Assembly: GCA_030019075.1 (NCBI GenBank)
Contig: JASEHD010000015.1
Span: 1 to 38,050 of the forward strand
Reading direction: 5' to 3'
Length of the DNA stretch: 38,050 nucleotides
DNA from: Bacteroidota bacterium
GTDB taxonomy: Bacteria > Bacteroidota > Ignavibacteria > UBA10030 > SZUA-254
The notes under the pieces were generated by a model. The model had not been told where the DNA came from, made no database searches, and saw nothing but the letters and a program-made list of their open reading frames with translations. Position numbers and translations under genes: made by a program. Below, in pieces: positions 15,861-24,395 of the stretch; positions within the stretch are counted from its first letter, which is position 1, and each line of letters begins with the position of its first letter.

Positions 15861-17402
15861 ATGATGCACTTCAAAGAAAGTATGTTCAAGCTTATAGCTG
15901 AAACTTCATCAAATCTACCACCCGATGTCCGCCGAACTATCGCACAGGCAATCGAATCAGAGGCACCAAAAACTCAGGCAATGCTTGCACTTCAAACAAT
16001 CGCAATCAATATAGATATGGCGTGTGATAAAGTCGCTCCAATCTGCCAGGATACAGGTATGCCGACGTTCGAAATTAAAACGCCTGCAGGAGTAAATCAA
16101 ATCGCAATGCGGAAAGAAATTGATGAAGCGATTGCAGAGGCAACCAAGCAAGGCAAGCTGCGACCCAACTCCGTCGATTCGTTGACGGGTAAAAATAGTG
16201 GGAATAATTTAGGACCGGGAACACCGGTTGTTCACTTTGAACAGTGGGAGAAAGATGAAATCGAAGTGCGATTGCTGCTAAAAGGTGGTGGATGCGAGAA
16301 CATGAACACTCAATACTCGCTGCCCGCAACTCTGGATAACCTCGGTAGAGCTGATAGAAATTTAGATGGTATTCGGAAGTGTATCTTGCACGCAGTCTGG
16401 AAAGCGCAGGGATACGGCTGCAGCATCGGTGCGCTTGGTGTTGGCATCGGCGGCGATAGAACATCTGGCTACTCGTTAGCGAAACAACAGTTGTTCCGAA
16501 CTTTAGACGACATCAATCCAAATCCAGAGCTTGCAAAGCTTGAGCAAGCTATTATGGAGCAAGCAAACAAACTTGGCATCGGGACAATGGGTTTCGGAGG
16601 GAAGTCGACACTGATTAGTTGTAAGATAGGTGCATACAATCGTTTACCTGCGAGTTTCTTTGTTTCGGTTGCATACGATTGTTGGGCATTCAGGCGGCTC
16701 GGTGTTGTGCTGGATACTTCCACGGGAAATATTAAACATTGGCTTTACAAAAATGATACACCCGCCATAGGCGGGACATCTGTTATGAAGATGGCAAAGT
16801 CGGAAGCACTGCCATTGACGGGACGTGAAGTTTCTCTCACAACTCCCCTCTCTGAAGCACAAGTTCGCAGTTTGAAAGTGGGTGATGTTGTGCTTCTGAA
16901 TGGTGAGATGCACACGGGTCGTGATTCAATACATCATCATCTCATGAGTCACGACTCTCCAGTCGATTTGAAAGGAGGAATCATCTATCATTGCGGACCG
17001 GTCGCATTGAAGCAGGGTGATAAATGGTTCATGAACGCTGCGGGACCGACAACGAGCATACGAGAAGAACCGTATCAGGGCGATGTTATTAAGAAGTTTG
17101 GATTGCGTGGAGTAATTGGCAAAGGTGGGATGGGTCCGAAGACATTGGCAGCGATGAAAGAGCAAGGTGCGGTTTATTTCCATGCTATCGGCGGCGCGGC
17201 TCAGTATTATGCAAAGTGTATTACTGATGTTACTGGAGTCGATCTAATGGAGTTCGGAGTTCCGGAAGCGATGTGGCATTTGAAGGTCAAGGATTTTCCG
17301 GTGATTGTTACGATGGATGCGAATGGAAACAGCTTACATGCAGAGATAGAGAAAGCTTCGGGACAGGAGCTGGGGAAGTTTAAAGAAGAAGTGAAATCGT
17401 AA
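15861..17402 (+). CDS. Class I (iron-sulfur) fumarate hydratase, fused alpha/beta
   Basis: Catalyses fumarate to malate in the TCA cycle using a [4Fe-4S] cluster. The protein joins the alpha (residues 1-~300) and beta (~320-513) parts. Probable cluster cysteines are Cys62 (ICQDTGMP), Cys187 (GYGCSIGALGVGIGG) and Cys274 (AYDCWAFRR). Their spacing resembles that of E. coli FumA. The beta part shows GEMHTGRDSIHH, GPTTSIR, GKGGMG and FGVPEAMWHLKV. A GGAG site precedes two adjacent ATGs (15861 and 15864). A 6-bp GC palindrome lies in the interdomain linker. The EVE-nuclease gene follows after 22 bases, but relatedness of function is not implied. Confidence 0.94.
   Translation: MMHFKESMFKLIAETSSNLPPDVRRTIAQAIESEAPKTQAMLALQTIAINIDMACDKVAPICQDTGMPTFEIKTPAGVNQIAMRKEIDEAIAEATKQGKLRPNSVDSLTGKNSGNNLGPGTPVVHFEQWEKDEIEVRLLLKGGGCENMNTQYSLPATLDNLGRADRNLDGIRKCILHAVWKAQGYGCSIGALGVGIGGDRTSGYSLAKQQLFRTLDDINPNPELAKLEQAIMEQANKLGIGTMGFGGKSTLISCKIGAYNRLPASFFVSVAYDCWAFRRLGVVLDTSTGNIKHWLYKNDTPAIGGTSVMKMAKSEALPLTGREVSLTTPLSEAQVRSLKVGDVVLLNGEMHTGRDSIHHHLMSHDSPVDLKGGIIYHCGPVALKQGDKWFMNAAGPTTSIREEPYQGDVIKKFGLRGVIGKGGMGPKTLAAMKEQGAVYFHAIGGAAQYYAKCITDVTGVDLMEFGVPEAMWHLKVKDFPVIVTMDANGNSLHAEIEKASGQELGKFKEEVKS
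16761..16775. repeat. GC palindrome in fumarase interdomain linker
   Basis: CCCGCC, ATA, GGCGGG: a perfect 6-bp inverted repeat with a three-base loop, encoding TPAIGG in the linker between the alpha and beta halves of fumarase. It resembles in composition, but is not a copy of, the 30-bp coding palindrome. Confidence 0.4.
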
Positions 17403-17424
17403 AAATATTTTAGAAGTATCAATT

Positions 17425-18525
17425 ATGGGTAGAAAATATTGGCTTGATCTTTTTACTGGTAAAACTTGGGAAGAATTTCTCAAGAATGGTGGGACGGTGA
17501 GTGGATTTCGTGAACGCAGACGGAAGATGGCGGAAAAAATCTCACCCGGAGATTTCCTTATCTGTTATCTCACCGGACTATCTCGTCTAATTGGAATTCT
17601 TGAAGTGAAATCGGAGTGTTATTTTGATGAAACTCCACTATGGGAAGATGAAGTGTTTCCCTATCGTTTCAAAGTCGAATTGCTCTACAAGTTAGATGCG
17701 AAGACGGCGGTTCCAATAATGGACTTAAGGGATAGACTCACAATCTTCAAGGGCTTAAAATCAAAGAATGCATGGTCGGGATTTTTCAGAGGTTCACCAG
17801 CAGAATTCAACGACCAAGATGGAGAAACAATAGTTAATGCTATCAAGGATGGTATGATAAATCCGAACGCAAGAGAATACGATGAAAGAAAATATTGGAG
17901 ACATCCAAGAACATTTGAATCGGAAGTCGGGGTTGTAACGATTCCAGAAGAAGAAACCGATGAGGTTGAGGCAGGTATTACACAAAAAACTGGAGCAACG
18001 CATGAAGAAATACAATGGCTGCTCTTAAAACTTGGGTCGGATTTAGAGCTGGACGTTTGGGTTGCGAGGAACGATAGAAACAAGACGTACAATGGAAAGG
18101 CATTTCAGGAGATTCCTAATCTTATCGGAGAGTTACCCAGACAGTTCGATGAGGCAACGAACAGAACTATTGAGCTGATCGATGTCCTATGGCTTCAGGG
18201 TGATGCGATTGTAGCTGCATTTGAAGTCGAACATACGAGTGCAATTTATTCGGGATTGCTCAGGATGGCGGATTTAGTGAGTATGCAACCTAACATAAAG
18301 CTTAATCTCTATCTTGTTGCACCAGATGATCGGAGAGAGAAAGTATTCAATGAAATTAATCGACCAACTTTTGCTAAACTGAAACCACCGCTGCCAAAGA
18401 TTTGTAAATTCATTCCATACTCTGAATTAAAAAAGGAAATCTCCCAAATTGGGAATCGAATCCGGCATATGAAACCTGAGTTCATCGAAGACATTGCTGA
18501 AAGTTGTGAAGTTGATGAGGCATAA
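17425..18525 (+). CDS. EVE (PUA-like) domain protein with predicted PD-(D/E)XK nuclease domain
   Basis: Residues 1-~145 look like an EVE domain: YWLDLFTGKTWEEFLKNGG, the conserved KISPGDFLICYLTGLSRLIG core, then EVFPYRFKVELLY and the late FFRGSPAEFN. EVE domains read modified DNA bases. Residues ~185-366 look like a restriction-endonuclease fold. Candidate catalytic residues are Asp253 (IELIDVLWL) and Glu267/Glu269 (VAAFEVEHT), followed by IYSGLLRMADL. The Lys position is replaced by Glu, as in the ExE site of BamHI. Together this suggests a modification-dependent (type IV-like) restriction enzyme. It lies 22 bases after fumarase and ten before a DUF2007 gene. No methyltransferase partner adjoins it. 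Nuclease assignment is inferred. Confidence 0.75.
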   Translation: MGRKYWLDLFTGKTWEEFLKNGGTVSGFRERRRKMAEKISPGDFLICYLTGLSRLIGILEVKSECYFDETPLWEDEVFPYRFKVELLYKLDAKTAVPIMDLRDRLTIFKGLKSKNAWSGFFRGSPAEFNDQDGETIVNAIKDGMINPNAREYDERKYWRHPRTFESEVGVVTIPEEETDEVEAGITQKTGATHEEIQWLLLKLGSDLELDVWVARNDRNKTYNGKAFQEIPNLIGELPRQFDEATNRTIELIDVLWLQGDAIVAAFEVEHTSAIYSGLLRMADLVSMQPNIKLNLYLVAPDDRREKVFNEINRPTFAKLKPPLPKICKFIPYSELKKEISQIGNRIRHMKPEFIEDIAESCEVDEA

Positions 18526-18534
18526 AACAATAAC

Positions 18535-18765
18535 ATGACAAAAAAACTTATTCTCATTAAAAACTTCCAAAACCGACTCTTCGCTGAGATGGCACAGCAA
18601 ACGCTTGATGCGGAAGATATATCTTCAATCGTTAAAGCCCCCGATTATGGAATTACCGTATCGGGAACGAGTGGCGGTTTTGGCATCTTCACTGGACAAG
18701 GAGTCGATTTATATGTTGAGGAAGAATTTGCTGAAAAAGCAGAAGAAATCGCCAGAGAACTTTAA
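18535..18765 (+). CDS. DUF2007 family protein (putative signal-transducing)
   Basis: This 76-residue protein matches DUF2007: KLILIKNFQNRLFAEMAQQT at the N-terminus, an EDISSIVKAPDYG middle and a C-terminal VDLYVEEEFAEKAEEIAREL. The fold is a small PII/ACT-like alpha/beta domain. Some members are annotated as signal-transducing, but the function is unknown. It starts ten bases after the EVE-nuclease stop and probably shares its transcript. Confidence 0.8.
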   Translation: MTKKLILIKNFQNRLFAEMAQQTLDAEDISSIVKAPDYGITVSGTSGGFGIFTGQGVDLYVEEEFAEKAEEIAREL

Positions 18766-18778
18766 GATAGAATATAGA

Positions 18779-18891
18779 GCATCACCGTGAACGGTGACGC
18801 TACCTCGAAAAAAGTATCCTGAAGGATACTAATACTTCAGGCTGATTTATCAGACTTTTTTCGTTTAGCATCACTATTCATGGTGATGCTA
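18779..18891. repeat. Array of four hairpins (BIME-like) before rtcB
   Basis: In order: GCATCACCGT/ACGGTGACGC (18779-18800, 9 of 10 pairs); AGTATCCT/AGGATACT (18813-18830, perfect); CTGA/TCAG (18842-18853) followed by a T-run, which could act as a terminator; and TAGCATCAC/GTGATGCTA (18866-18891, perfect). The first and last hairpins share GCATCAC arms. The first recurs at 38030-38050. CCTGAAG (18819) can also pair with CTTCAGG (18836), so alternative folds exist. Confidence 0.7.
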
Positions 18892-18935
18892 TTTGAAATT
18901 TGTGAATATTTATAATTATCAAAGGAAACGGAGTT

Positions 18936-20360
18936 ATGTTCCAAAAAATAGATAATTATCGCTATCTCATTCCCAAATCCTACAAACAAGGAATGCGGAT
19001 CGACGGCTTGATCTATGCCGATGATGAGATGATCAAACACATCGAGAAGGACCAGACCAAAGAACAAGTAGCTAATGTTGCCACTTTACCCGGGCTTGTT
19101 GGTCGTTCACTTGCCATGCCCGATGCGCATCAAGGTTACGGTTTCTGCATCGGTGGGGTTGCAGCAGCCGATGTAGATGAGGGAATTGTTTCTGCAGGCG
19201 GTGTCGGCTTCGATATTAATTGCGGAGTACGGCTCCTTCAAACACCTTTCGAGCTGAAAGATGTGAAACAGAAATTAGAAATATTACTTAATCAACTTTT
19301 CCGGGATATTCCATGTGGCACAGGGAAAAAAGGAATACTCAATGTAACGAAAACAGAGCTTGATAATGTACTGAGTGATGGAGCGATGTGGGCAGTTAGA
19401 AATAGCTATGGATTGGAAGAAGATTTGAGACACATCGAGGAATATGGTAAAATTCCAAATGCTGATCCTGCACTTGTCAGTCCTCATGCTAAAGATCGCG
19501 GGCATCACCAGCTTGGCACACTCGGCTCTGGGAATCATTTTTTAGAAATTCAAGTTGTTACTGAAGTTTTTGATCGTGAGGTAGCTCAAAAGTTCGGATT
19601 GCATATAGATCAGATTGTTGTGCTAATTCACAGCGGCTCACGTGGTCTTGGGCATCAGGTGTGCACCGATTATCTCGACACCATGCAGGGAGGTATGAAG
19701 AGATATGGAATATCAGTTGTAGATCGGCAGCTCGCTTGCGTTCCAATAAAATCGCAGGAAGGACAGAATTATTTAAAAGCTATGGCAGCATCTGCGAACT
19801 TCGCCTTTGCGAACCGTCAGATGATAACTCATTGGACGCGCGAAGCATTCCAACGTATTTTAGGAAACGGTAACCTCAGAATTGTATATGATGTTTGCCA
19901 TAATATTGCAAAATATGAAGACCATGATGTTGAGGGTACAAAAAAGAAGGTATTGGTTCATCGAAAAGGCGCAACACGCGCTTTTCCGAAAGATCATCCG
20001 GCACTACCTGAAGAATTACGAGATGTTGGACAACCAGTATTAATTCCCGGCAGCATGGGGACTTGCTCGTATGTGCTTGTCGGTACCGAGCAGGCAATGA
20101 AAGAAACATTTGGGTCATCATGCCATGGTGCTGGTCGCTCGAAAAGTAGAACCCAAGCCAAGAAAGAAACATCCGCTGAACAGTTGTTGCTGGAAATGAA
20201 AGGAAAAGGCATTTTTGTCCGAAGTGAAACCCGTTCTGGACTCACCGAAGAAAAACCAGATGCATATAAAGATGTAAGTCGGGTCGTCGATGTCGTACAT
20301 GGTGCAGGAATCGCTAGAAAAGTAGCCAAACTTGTTCCACTTGCCGTGATGAAAGGTTAA
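18936..20360 (+). CDS. rtcB: RtcB family tRNA-splicing/RNA-repair ligase
   Basis: RtcB joins 2',3'-cyclic phosphate (or 3'-phosphate) and 5'-OH RNA ends with GTP and Mn2+. The 474 residues fit bacterial RtcB. Metal and active-site residues are visible: MPDAHQGYG with its Asp and His, Cys96 in FDINCGVRL, His201 in GSGNHF, His232 in HSGSRGLGHQ, and the guanylylated His in SSCHGAGRSKSR. HNIAKYEDH is another conserved block. The C-terminus SRVVDVVHGAGIARKVAKL is typical. GGAAACGGAG precedes the ATG. The classical partners rtcA and rtcR are absent nearby. A hairpin array occupies its 5' flank. Confidence 0.95.
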   Translation: MFQKIDNYRYLIPKSYKQGMRIDGLIYADDEMIKHIEKDQTKEQVANVATLPGLVGRSLAMPDAHQGYGFCIGGVAAADVDEGIVSAGGVGFDINCGVRLLQTPFELKDVKQKLEILLNQLFRDIPCGTGKKGILNVTKTELDNVLSDGAMWAVRNSYGLEEDLRHIEEYGKIPNADPALVSPHAKDRGHHQLGTLGSGNHFLEIQVVTEVFDREVAQKFGLHIDQIVVLIHSGSRGLGHQVCTDYLDTMQGGMKRYGISVVDRQLACVPIKSQEGQNYLKAMAASANFAFANRQMITHWTREAFQRILGNGNLRIVYDVCHNIAKYEDHDVEGTKKKVLVHRKGATRAFPKDHPALPEELRDVGQPVLIPGSMGTCSYVLVGTEQAMKETFGSSCHGAGRSKSRTQAKKETSAEQLLLEMKGKGIFVRSETRSGLTEEKPDAYKDVSRVVDVVHGAGIARKVAKLVPLAVMKG

Positions 20361-20374
20361 AGATATCCATATCC

Positions 20375-23300
20375 TTATCGCAACAATATCATCTTCCTCA
20401 CTTGGATGAAAAACTTGCTTGGATCCGATATACTTATTGCTTCAATTCTATAGAAATACATCCCACTCGGTAATCCACCGTTGGCAGATGCATCTCCGCC
20501 TAAGGCGGATCCGCCTCTGGCGGAAAATTCAGCAATCTTAGACCCCGCTTCTTGTATCTTATCAACCAAAGTAATGACTTCCCGCCCAAGCAGGTCAAAG
20601 ATTATTAAAGTAACCTTCGACTCTTCAGGGATTGAATCCCGAATCACTGTAATGGGATTGAATGGATTGGGATAGTTCTGTTGAACAGAATACACATGAG
20701 GAATATCGACTAAAAGTACACCAACAGGTACTTTTTGTTTAAAGGTCACGTGTATTGTATGATCTGTTGTAACGTTTCTGAAGACATATATAGAATCACT
20801 ACCAACAAAAATCCCATCGGCCAGAACACTATCAACCTCATATTCATAAACTGGATACATTCTGAATGTAACACTATCTCCATAATTTACATTTACGGTA
20901 TCGGATGGCGAGATGAATCCATTCTCACCTGCGGTCGCTACTATCTTGTAAATATTAACAGCAAAGTGTGCTGTGATGTTCTTATTGCCATTCATAACGA
21001 TGCTGATTGGATTTACCGTCCCACTCGTATCACCGCTCCAACTAACAAAATGATAACCTACTGCGGGGGTTGCTGTTAGTTGAACAGATGTTCCGTGGGT
21101 ATATGTCGGCTGATTTGGAATTTTCGTTACCATTCCGTTTGTGGCATTCACTGTTAAGGTATAAGTGTTAATCGCAAAGTTTGCAGTGATGTTTTTATTA
21201 CTATTCATCACGATACTGATTGGATTTGTTGTCCCACTCGTATCACCGCTCCAACTAACAAAATGATAACCTAATGCTGGGGTTGCTGTTAGTTGAACAG
21301 ATGTTCCGTGGGTATATGTCGGCTGATTTGGAATTTTCGTTACCATTCCATTTGTGGCATTCACTGTTAAGGTATAAGTGTTAATCGCAAAGTTTGCAGT
21401 GATGTTTTTATTACTATTCATCACGATACTGATTGGATTTGTTGTCCCACTCGTATCACCGCTCCAATTTACAAATTGATAACCAACTATCGGTACTGCT
21501 GTCAATTGAACAGATTCATTCTTATCGTACTGTGGTTTATCAGGATTTTTTAATACTAAACCGTTTATGGCATTAACTGTGAGAGTGAAAGGCCCATCTA
21601 ACGAATCTACTATTCGTATTTTGGTTGGGATTGTGATTATCCTTTTATTCGGATCATTACTGTGAATTAGAATATTCGCACTATAATTGCCTGGACTGAA
21701 TTCTTTTGGATTAAATAGTACATTAACATTCAATTCCGAATCAGGAAGTACAACCCCTGATAATGGAGCAACCGAAATCCAACCGGGTGGGATGCTAAAT
21801 TCAATAGCAAAATTATTTTTTATGCTTGTCGGACTAATAAATAGATCTCCTATCCCTGCATTTCCCATCCCCATCGTCTGATCAGGGCTCTCAATGCCAA
21901 TCGCTTCCGGCTGATCTTGTGTGTTTAAATATTGAAATATTATATTATTTGTACTTTCATAAAAAATCACTTCAAACGTCTTTTCATCTGAACCGCCGTA
22001 ATTGGGAATAGTGTTATATTCAACAATAAAAAATCTAAAAGGTGCCGTACCATAAGTCTGGTACCGAATATATTTCGCATCTGGAGCAAATAAATCTTTT
22101 CCAAACGGTACAATGGCACCAGCATATTCATCATTTGCTGGAACGTCGGATGGATACCACTCACCGAAACCATTAAAGCTCAACCATCCATTCGACATAA
22201 TATTTACCGAAGTGTATTCATATCCATAATATTTGAATGTAAATCCAAGTGGTATACCCGAGCTATAACCATCATCTTTTAAATTAACCGATGTTCCCAA
22301 GCTTACATCAACCCAATTAAATTTAAGTCCATCAGGACCATCACTATCCCTCCATCTATATCCAAATGGATCTGGCCCTCCAAAATTTTGAATCTTCTCT
22401 GGATAAACACGGACATTCACTTCATTTATTTTGATATTTTTTAAAATCGGATGTTTTTTAGTTACACCACCCGATAATTTTGCCGGTAAGGGATACGACA
22501 AAAAAGTTTTTGAAACACCTGTATCCTGGATACTGATGTTATAAATTAATTCGCTTTCACCAGAATTAGTGATTGTGAATATTCGGTTTGTAGAATCACC
22601 TTTGAGTAACACGATACTCAAAGATTCCGGGACAACACCACCGACCGGAGGAAGTATTCCTTCACCTCGCAACGAGATAGTACTTTCCCCTTCATCCGGA
22701 TCATTACTTGATATCGTTAACCTTCCGTTTCTTTCTCCTGCTGAGGTGGGAGTAAATGTTAAATATAAATTTTGTTTTTCTCCGGGCTCCAAACTGAAAT
22801 TGCTAATGTCTACACTGTAATCAGAATTATCGGAAACAATCCCACTTATAGTTAATACATCTGTACCAAAATTCGAGACAATAAATTTCTCTCTGCGAGA
22901 GGTTCCAACAAATATATTTTGGAAATCAAACGATGTATCGGATAGAAAGATATCGGGTACTCCTGTGACGGTAAGATGTACTGGAATCGCTACTGTATCT
23001 TCATCTGGATCATTGCTAATTATTAATAAATTGGCATGGTAATAACCGTCATATAATCCCCCAGCATTAAATGTTACATCGATGTAAATAGACGATAGCG
23101 CGGGTACGATTCCATTCAATGGATTTGCCGATAACCAACCTGATCTGCCTGCCGCATACAGTAAGCTGTTATGAACGATCAGAGGAACATCACCTGTGAA
23201 CTGATAATATTCCCCTACATAACTATTCACTGCTACAACGTTTCCTTTAACAGCAACAAAATTTTCCCCATCGCTCCAGCGGGCAATTAATCGTGATCCT

Positions 23301-24067
23301 GTAGTTAGCATAGTATAATCTCGGTATTCATCACTTGCATTTGTAACGTTCTCCATAATTGGGTGAGTAGGATTCAGGATTTGTAGATTTGCCGAGCTAT
23401 AATGGTTCAAACTTGATGCCGATACTAATGGTGCATATGCAGGATCCATTATTCTCCCACACAAACTAAGTCCACAGCTATCATACCATGAGAATGTCCC
23501 TAAAACAACTCCCCCACCTTGGTCAACATAATCGGCTAACACATCCCCGAATCCTATTGGATCCAGGTGTTGATCGAATGTCCTTGTCATCACAACATCG
23601 TATCCTTGCAAAACTTCAATCGTAGGTGTGCTATCGCGTGTGCTAAAGATACTTATCGAAGCAATATCCGGATATGATAATAATTGACTCGTTATATAAC
23701 TTGCTCCATCATCAGCTATTGCTAATAAGACATTCAATCCAGTGGAACTGTACCGTTGTGAAATCAGGGATGTTTCAACCTTTAACGTTCGAGCGTTTGT
23801 CGAAATACCCGCGATATCGATATTAAATGTTAAATCACTCGATCCCGTGTTGTTTATTGTCAATGTTTGTGTGACCATCTCTCCAGTTATCAATTCTGCG
23901 CTCAATGATTCCGGGCTGACTGAAATATTTGGTTCTGCCATTGTTTTTACATTGTCTGCATTTATATTCTGATTTAACTTGTCATCTGTTTGGGCTGAGG
24001 CGGGTACACTAAATGAAAGAAATACTAAAATAATCGCATATACGAAAATCCGGGACTGATTAAGCAT
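20375..24067 (-). CDS. Large secreted multidomain protein with InlB-like repeats and type IX-like sorting domain
   Basis: The N-terminal signal peptide ends ...SFSVPASAQ. Next come choice-of-anchor-type beta domains (ISVSPESLSAELITGEM.. and a SPD-2/Hydin-like region FQNIFVGTSRREKFIVSNFG). Between them lies a ThuA/amidotransferase-like region (VLLAIADDGASYITSQLLSY, then YVDQGGGVVLGTFSWYD). Residues ~823-1035 are three 71-residue divergent InlB B-type repeats (GYHFVSWSGDTSGTTNPISI), followed by a fourth, more divergent repeat. The C-terminus is a sorting domain: QQNYPNPFNPITVIRDSIP, LIIFDLLGREVITLVDK and GMYFYRIEA. It is probably exported and surface-anchored or released; the ligand is unknown. 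A palindromic element adds RGGSALGGD to the sorting domain. Confidence 0.88.
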   Translation of the reverse strand: MLNQSRIFVYAIILVFLSFSVPASAQTDDKLNQNINADNVKTMAEPNISVSPESLSAELITGEMVTQTLTINNTGSSDLTFNIDIAGISTNARTLKVETSLISQRYSSTGLNVLLAIADDGASYITSQLLSYPDIASISIFSTRDSTPTIEVLQGYDVVMTRTFDQHLDPIGFGDVLADYVDQGGGVVLGTFSWYDSCGLSLCGRIMDPAYAPLVSASSLNHYSSANLQILNPTHPIMENVTNASDEYRDYTMLTTGSRLIARWSDGENFVAVKGNVVAVNSYVGEYYQFTGDVPLIVHNSLLYAAGRSGWLSANPLNGIVPALSSIYIDVTFNAGGLYDGYYHANLLIISNDPDEDTVAIPVHLTVTGVPDIFLSDTSFDFQNIFVGTSRREKFIVSNFGTDVLTISGIVSDNSDYSVDISNFSLEPGEKQNLYLTFTPTSAGERNGRLTISSNDPDEGESTISLRGEGILPPVGGVVPESLSIVLLKGDSTNRIFTITNSGESELIYNISIQDTGVSKTFLSYPLPAKLSGGVTKKHPILKNIKINEVNVRVYPEKIQNFGGPDPFGYRWRDSDGPDGLKFNWVDVSLGTSVNLKDDGYSSGIPLGFTFKYYGYEYTSVNIMSNGWLSFNGFGEWYPSDVPANDEYAGAIVPFGKDLFAPDAKYIRYQTYGTAPFRFFIVEYNTIPNYGGSDEKTFEVIFYESTNNIIFQYLNTQDQPEAIGIESPDQTMGMGNAGIGDLFISPTSIKNNFAIEFSIPPGWISVAPLSGVVLPDSELNVNVLFNPKEFSPGNYSANILIHSNDPNKRIITIPTKIRIVDSLDGPFTLTVNAINGLVLKNPDKPQYDKNESVQLTAVPIVGYQFVNWSGDTSGTTNPISIVMNSNKNITANFAINTYTLTVNATNGMVTKIPNQPTYTHGTSVQLTATPALGYHFVSWSGDTSGTTNPISIVMNSNKNITANFAINTYTLTVNATNGMVTKIPNQPTYTHGTSVQLTATPAVGYHFVSWSGDTSGTVNPISIVMNGNKNITAHFAVNIYKIVATAGENGFISPSDTVNVNYGDSVTFRMYPVYEYEVDSVLADGIFVGSDSIYVFRNVTTDHTIHVTFKQKVPVGVLLVDIPHVYSVQQNYPNPFNPITVIRDSIPEESKVTLIIFDLLGREVITLVDKIQEAGSKIAEFSARGGSALGGDASANGGLPSGMYFYRIEAISISDPSKFFIQVRKMILLR
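20495..20524. repeat. Coding palindromic element, copy A
   Basis: Thirty bases of the form TCCGCC-NN-AGGCGGATCCGCCT-NN-GGCGGA, a perfect palindrome apart from the two 2-bp variable positions. Read on the minus strand in the sorting domain, it encodes the SARGGSALGG segment. It matches 29625-29654 except at the variable positions, and the sequences on both sides are also similar. Confidence 0.9.
20961..21600. repeat. Three tandem 213-bp coding repeats
   Basis: Equivalent points occur at 20961, 21174 and 21387, a period of 213 bases (71 residues). Long stretches of the second and third units are identical to neighbouring units at the DNA level, pointing to recent duplication or gene conversion; the third (minus-strand first) unit is more diverged in its first half. 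Confidence 0.9.
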
Positions 24068-24395
24068 AATATTTCCGATATAAAATTTTTATTATCACGA
24101 TATTTGAAACAATATAAGAATAGTCCTTGCTATTTTCAAATACCGATAGCTGTGATCATTGTGCGTATACCTTTGTCGCTAAATGAGCAATCGAACTGGC
24201 AACGATTGCAAACAAGAGTGTTCCTTGACTCAGCTTTTCACAATCCTGTTGATCTTTAGTGAGTTCCGCTCCTCAAAAGGAGTCCTTCGGATTGACGGAG
24301 CTTAACATATTTTATTTTTCATACTATGAACGTTTCGCCCCTTATAGAACTCATTATGTTTGTGTCAGGTAGGAACACCTAACACCACGACACGA
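24068..24395. other. Intergenic spacer between secreted protein and phosphatase
   Basis: AT-rich spacer with a small hairpin CTCCT/AGGAG (about 24269-24282) and a TCCTTCGGA stem. On the minus strand, 24156-24272 is an open stretch of 38 codons that reads like a real protein end (CEKLSQGTLLFAIVASSIAH then LATKVYAQ) but has no start codon. It may be a gene remnant. Nothing else is recognised. Confidence 0.4.

Noticed and set aside
16469-17422. Long antisense frames inside fumarase
   Set aside because: They are shadows of the strongly conserved fumarase frame and have no family features.
20961-21600. Possible CRISPR-like regular repeat
   Set aside because: The repeats are contiguous 213-bp coding units with no spacers and lie in frame in a large protein.
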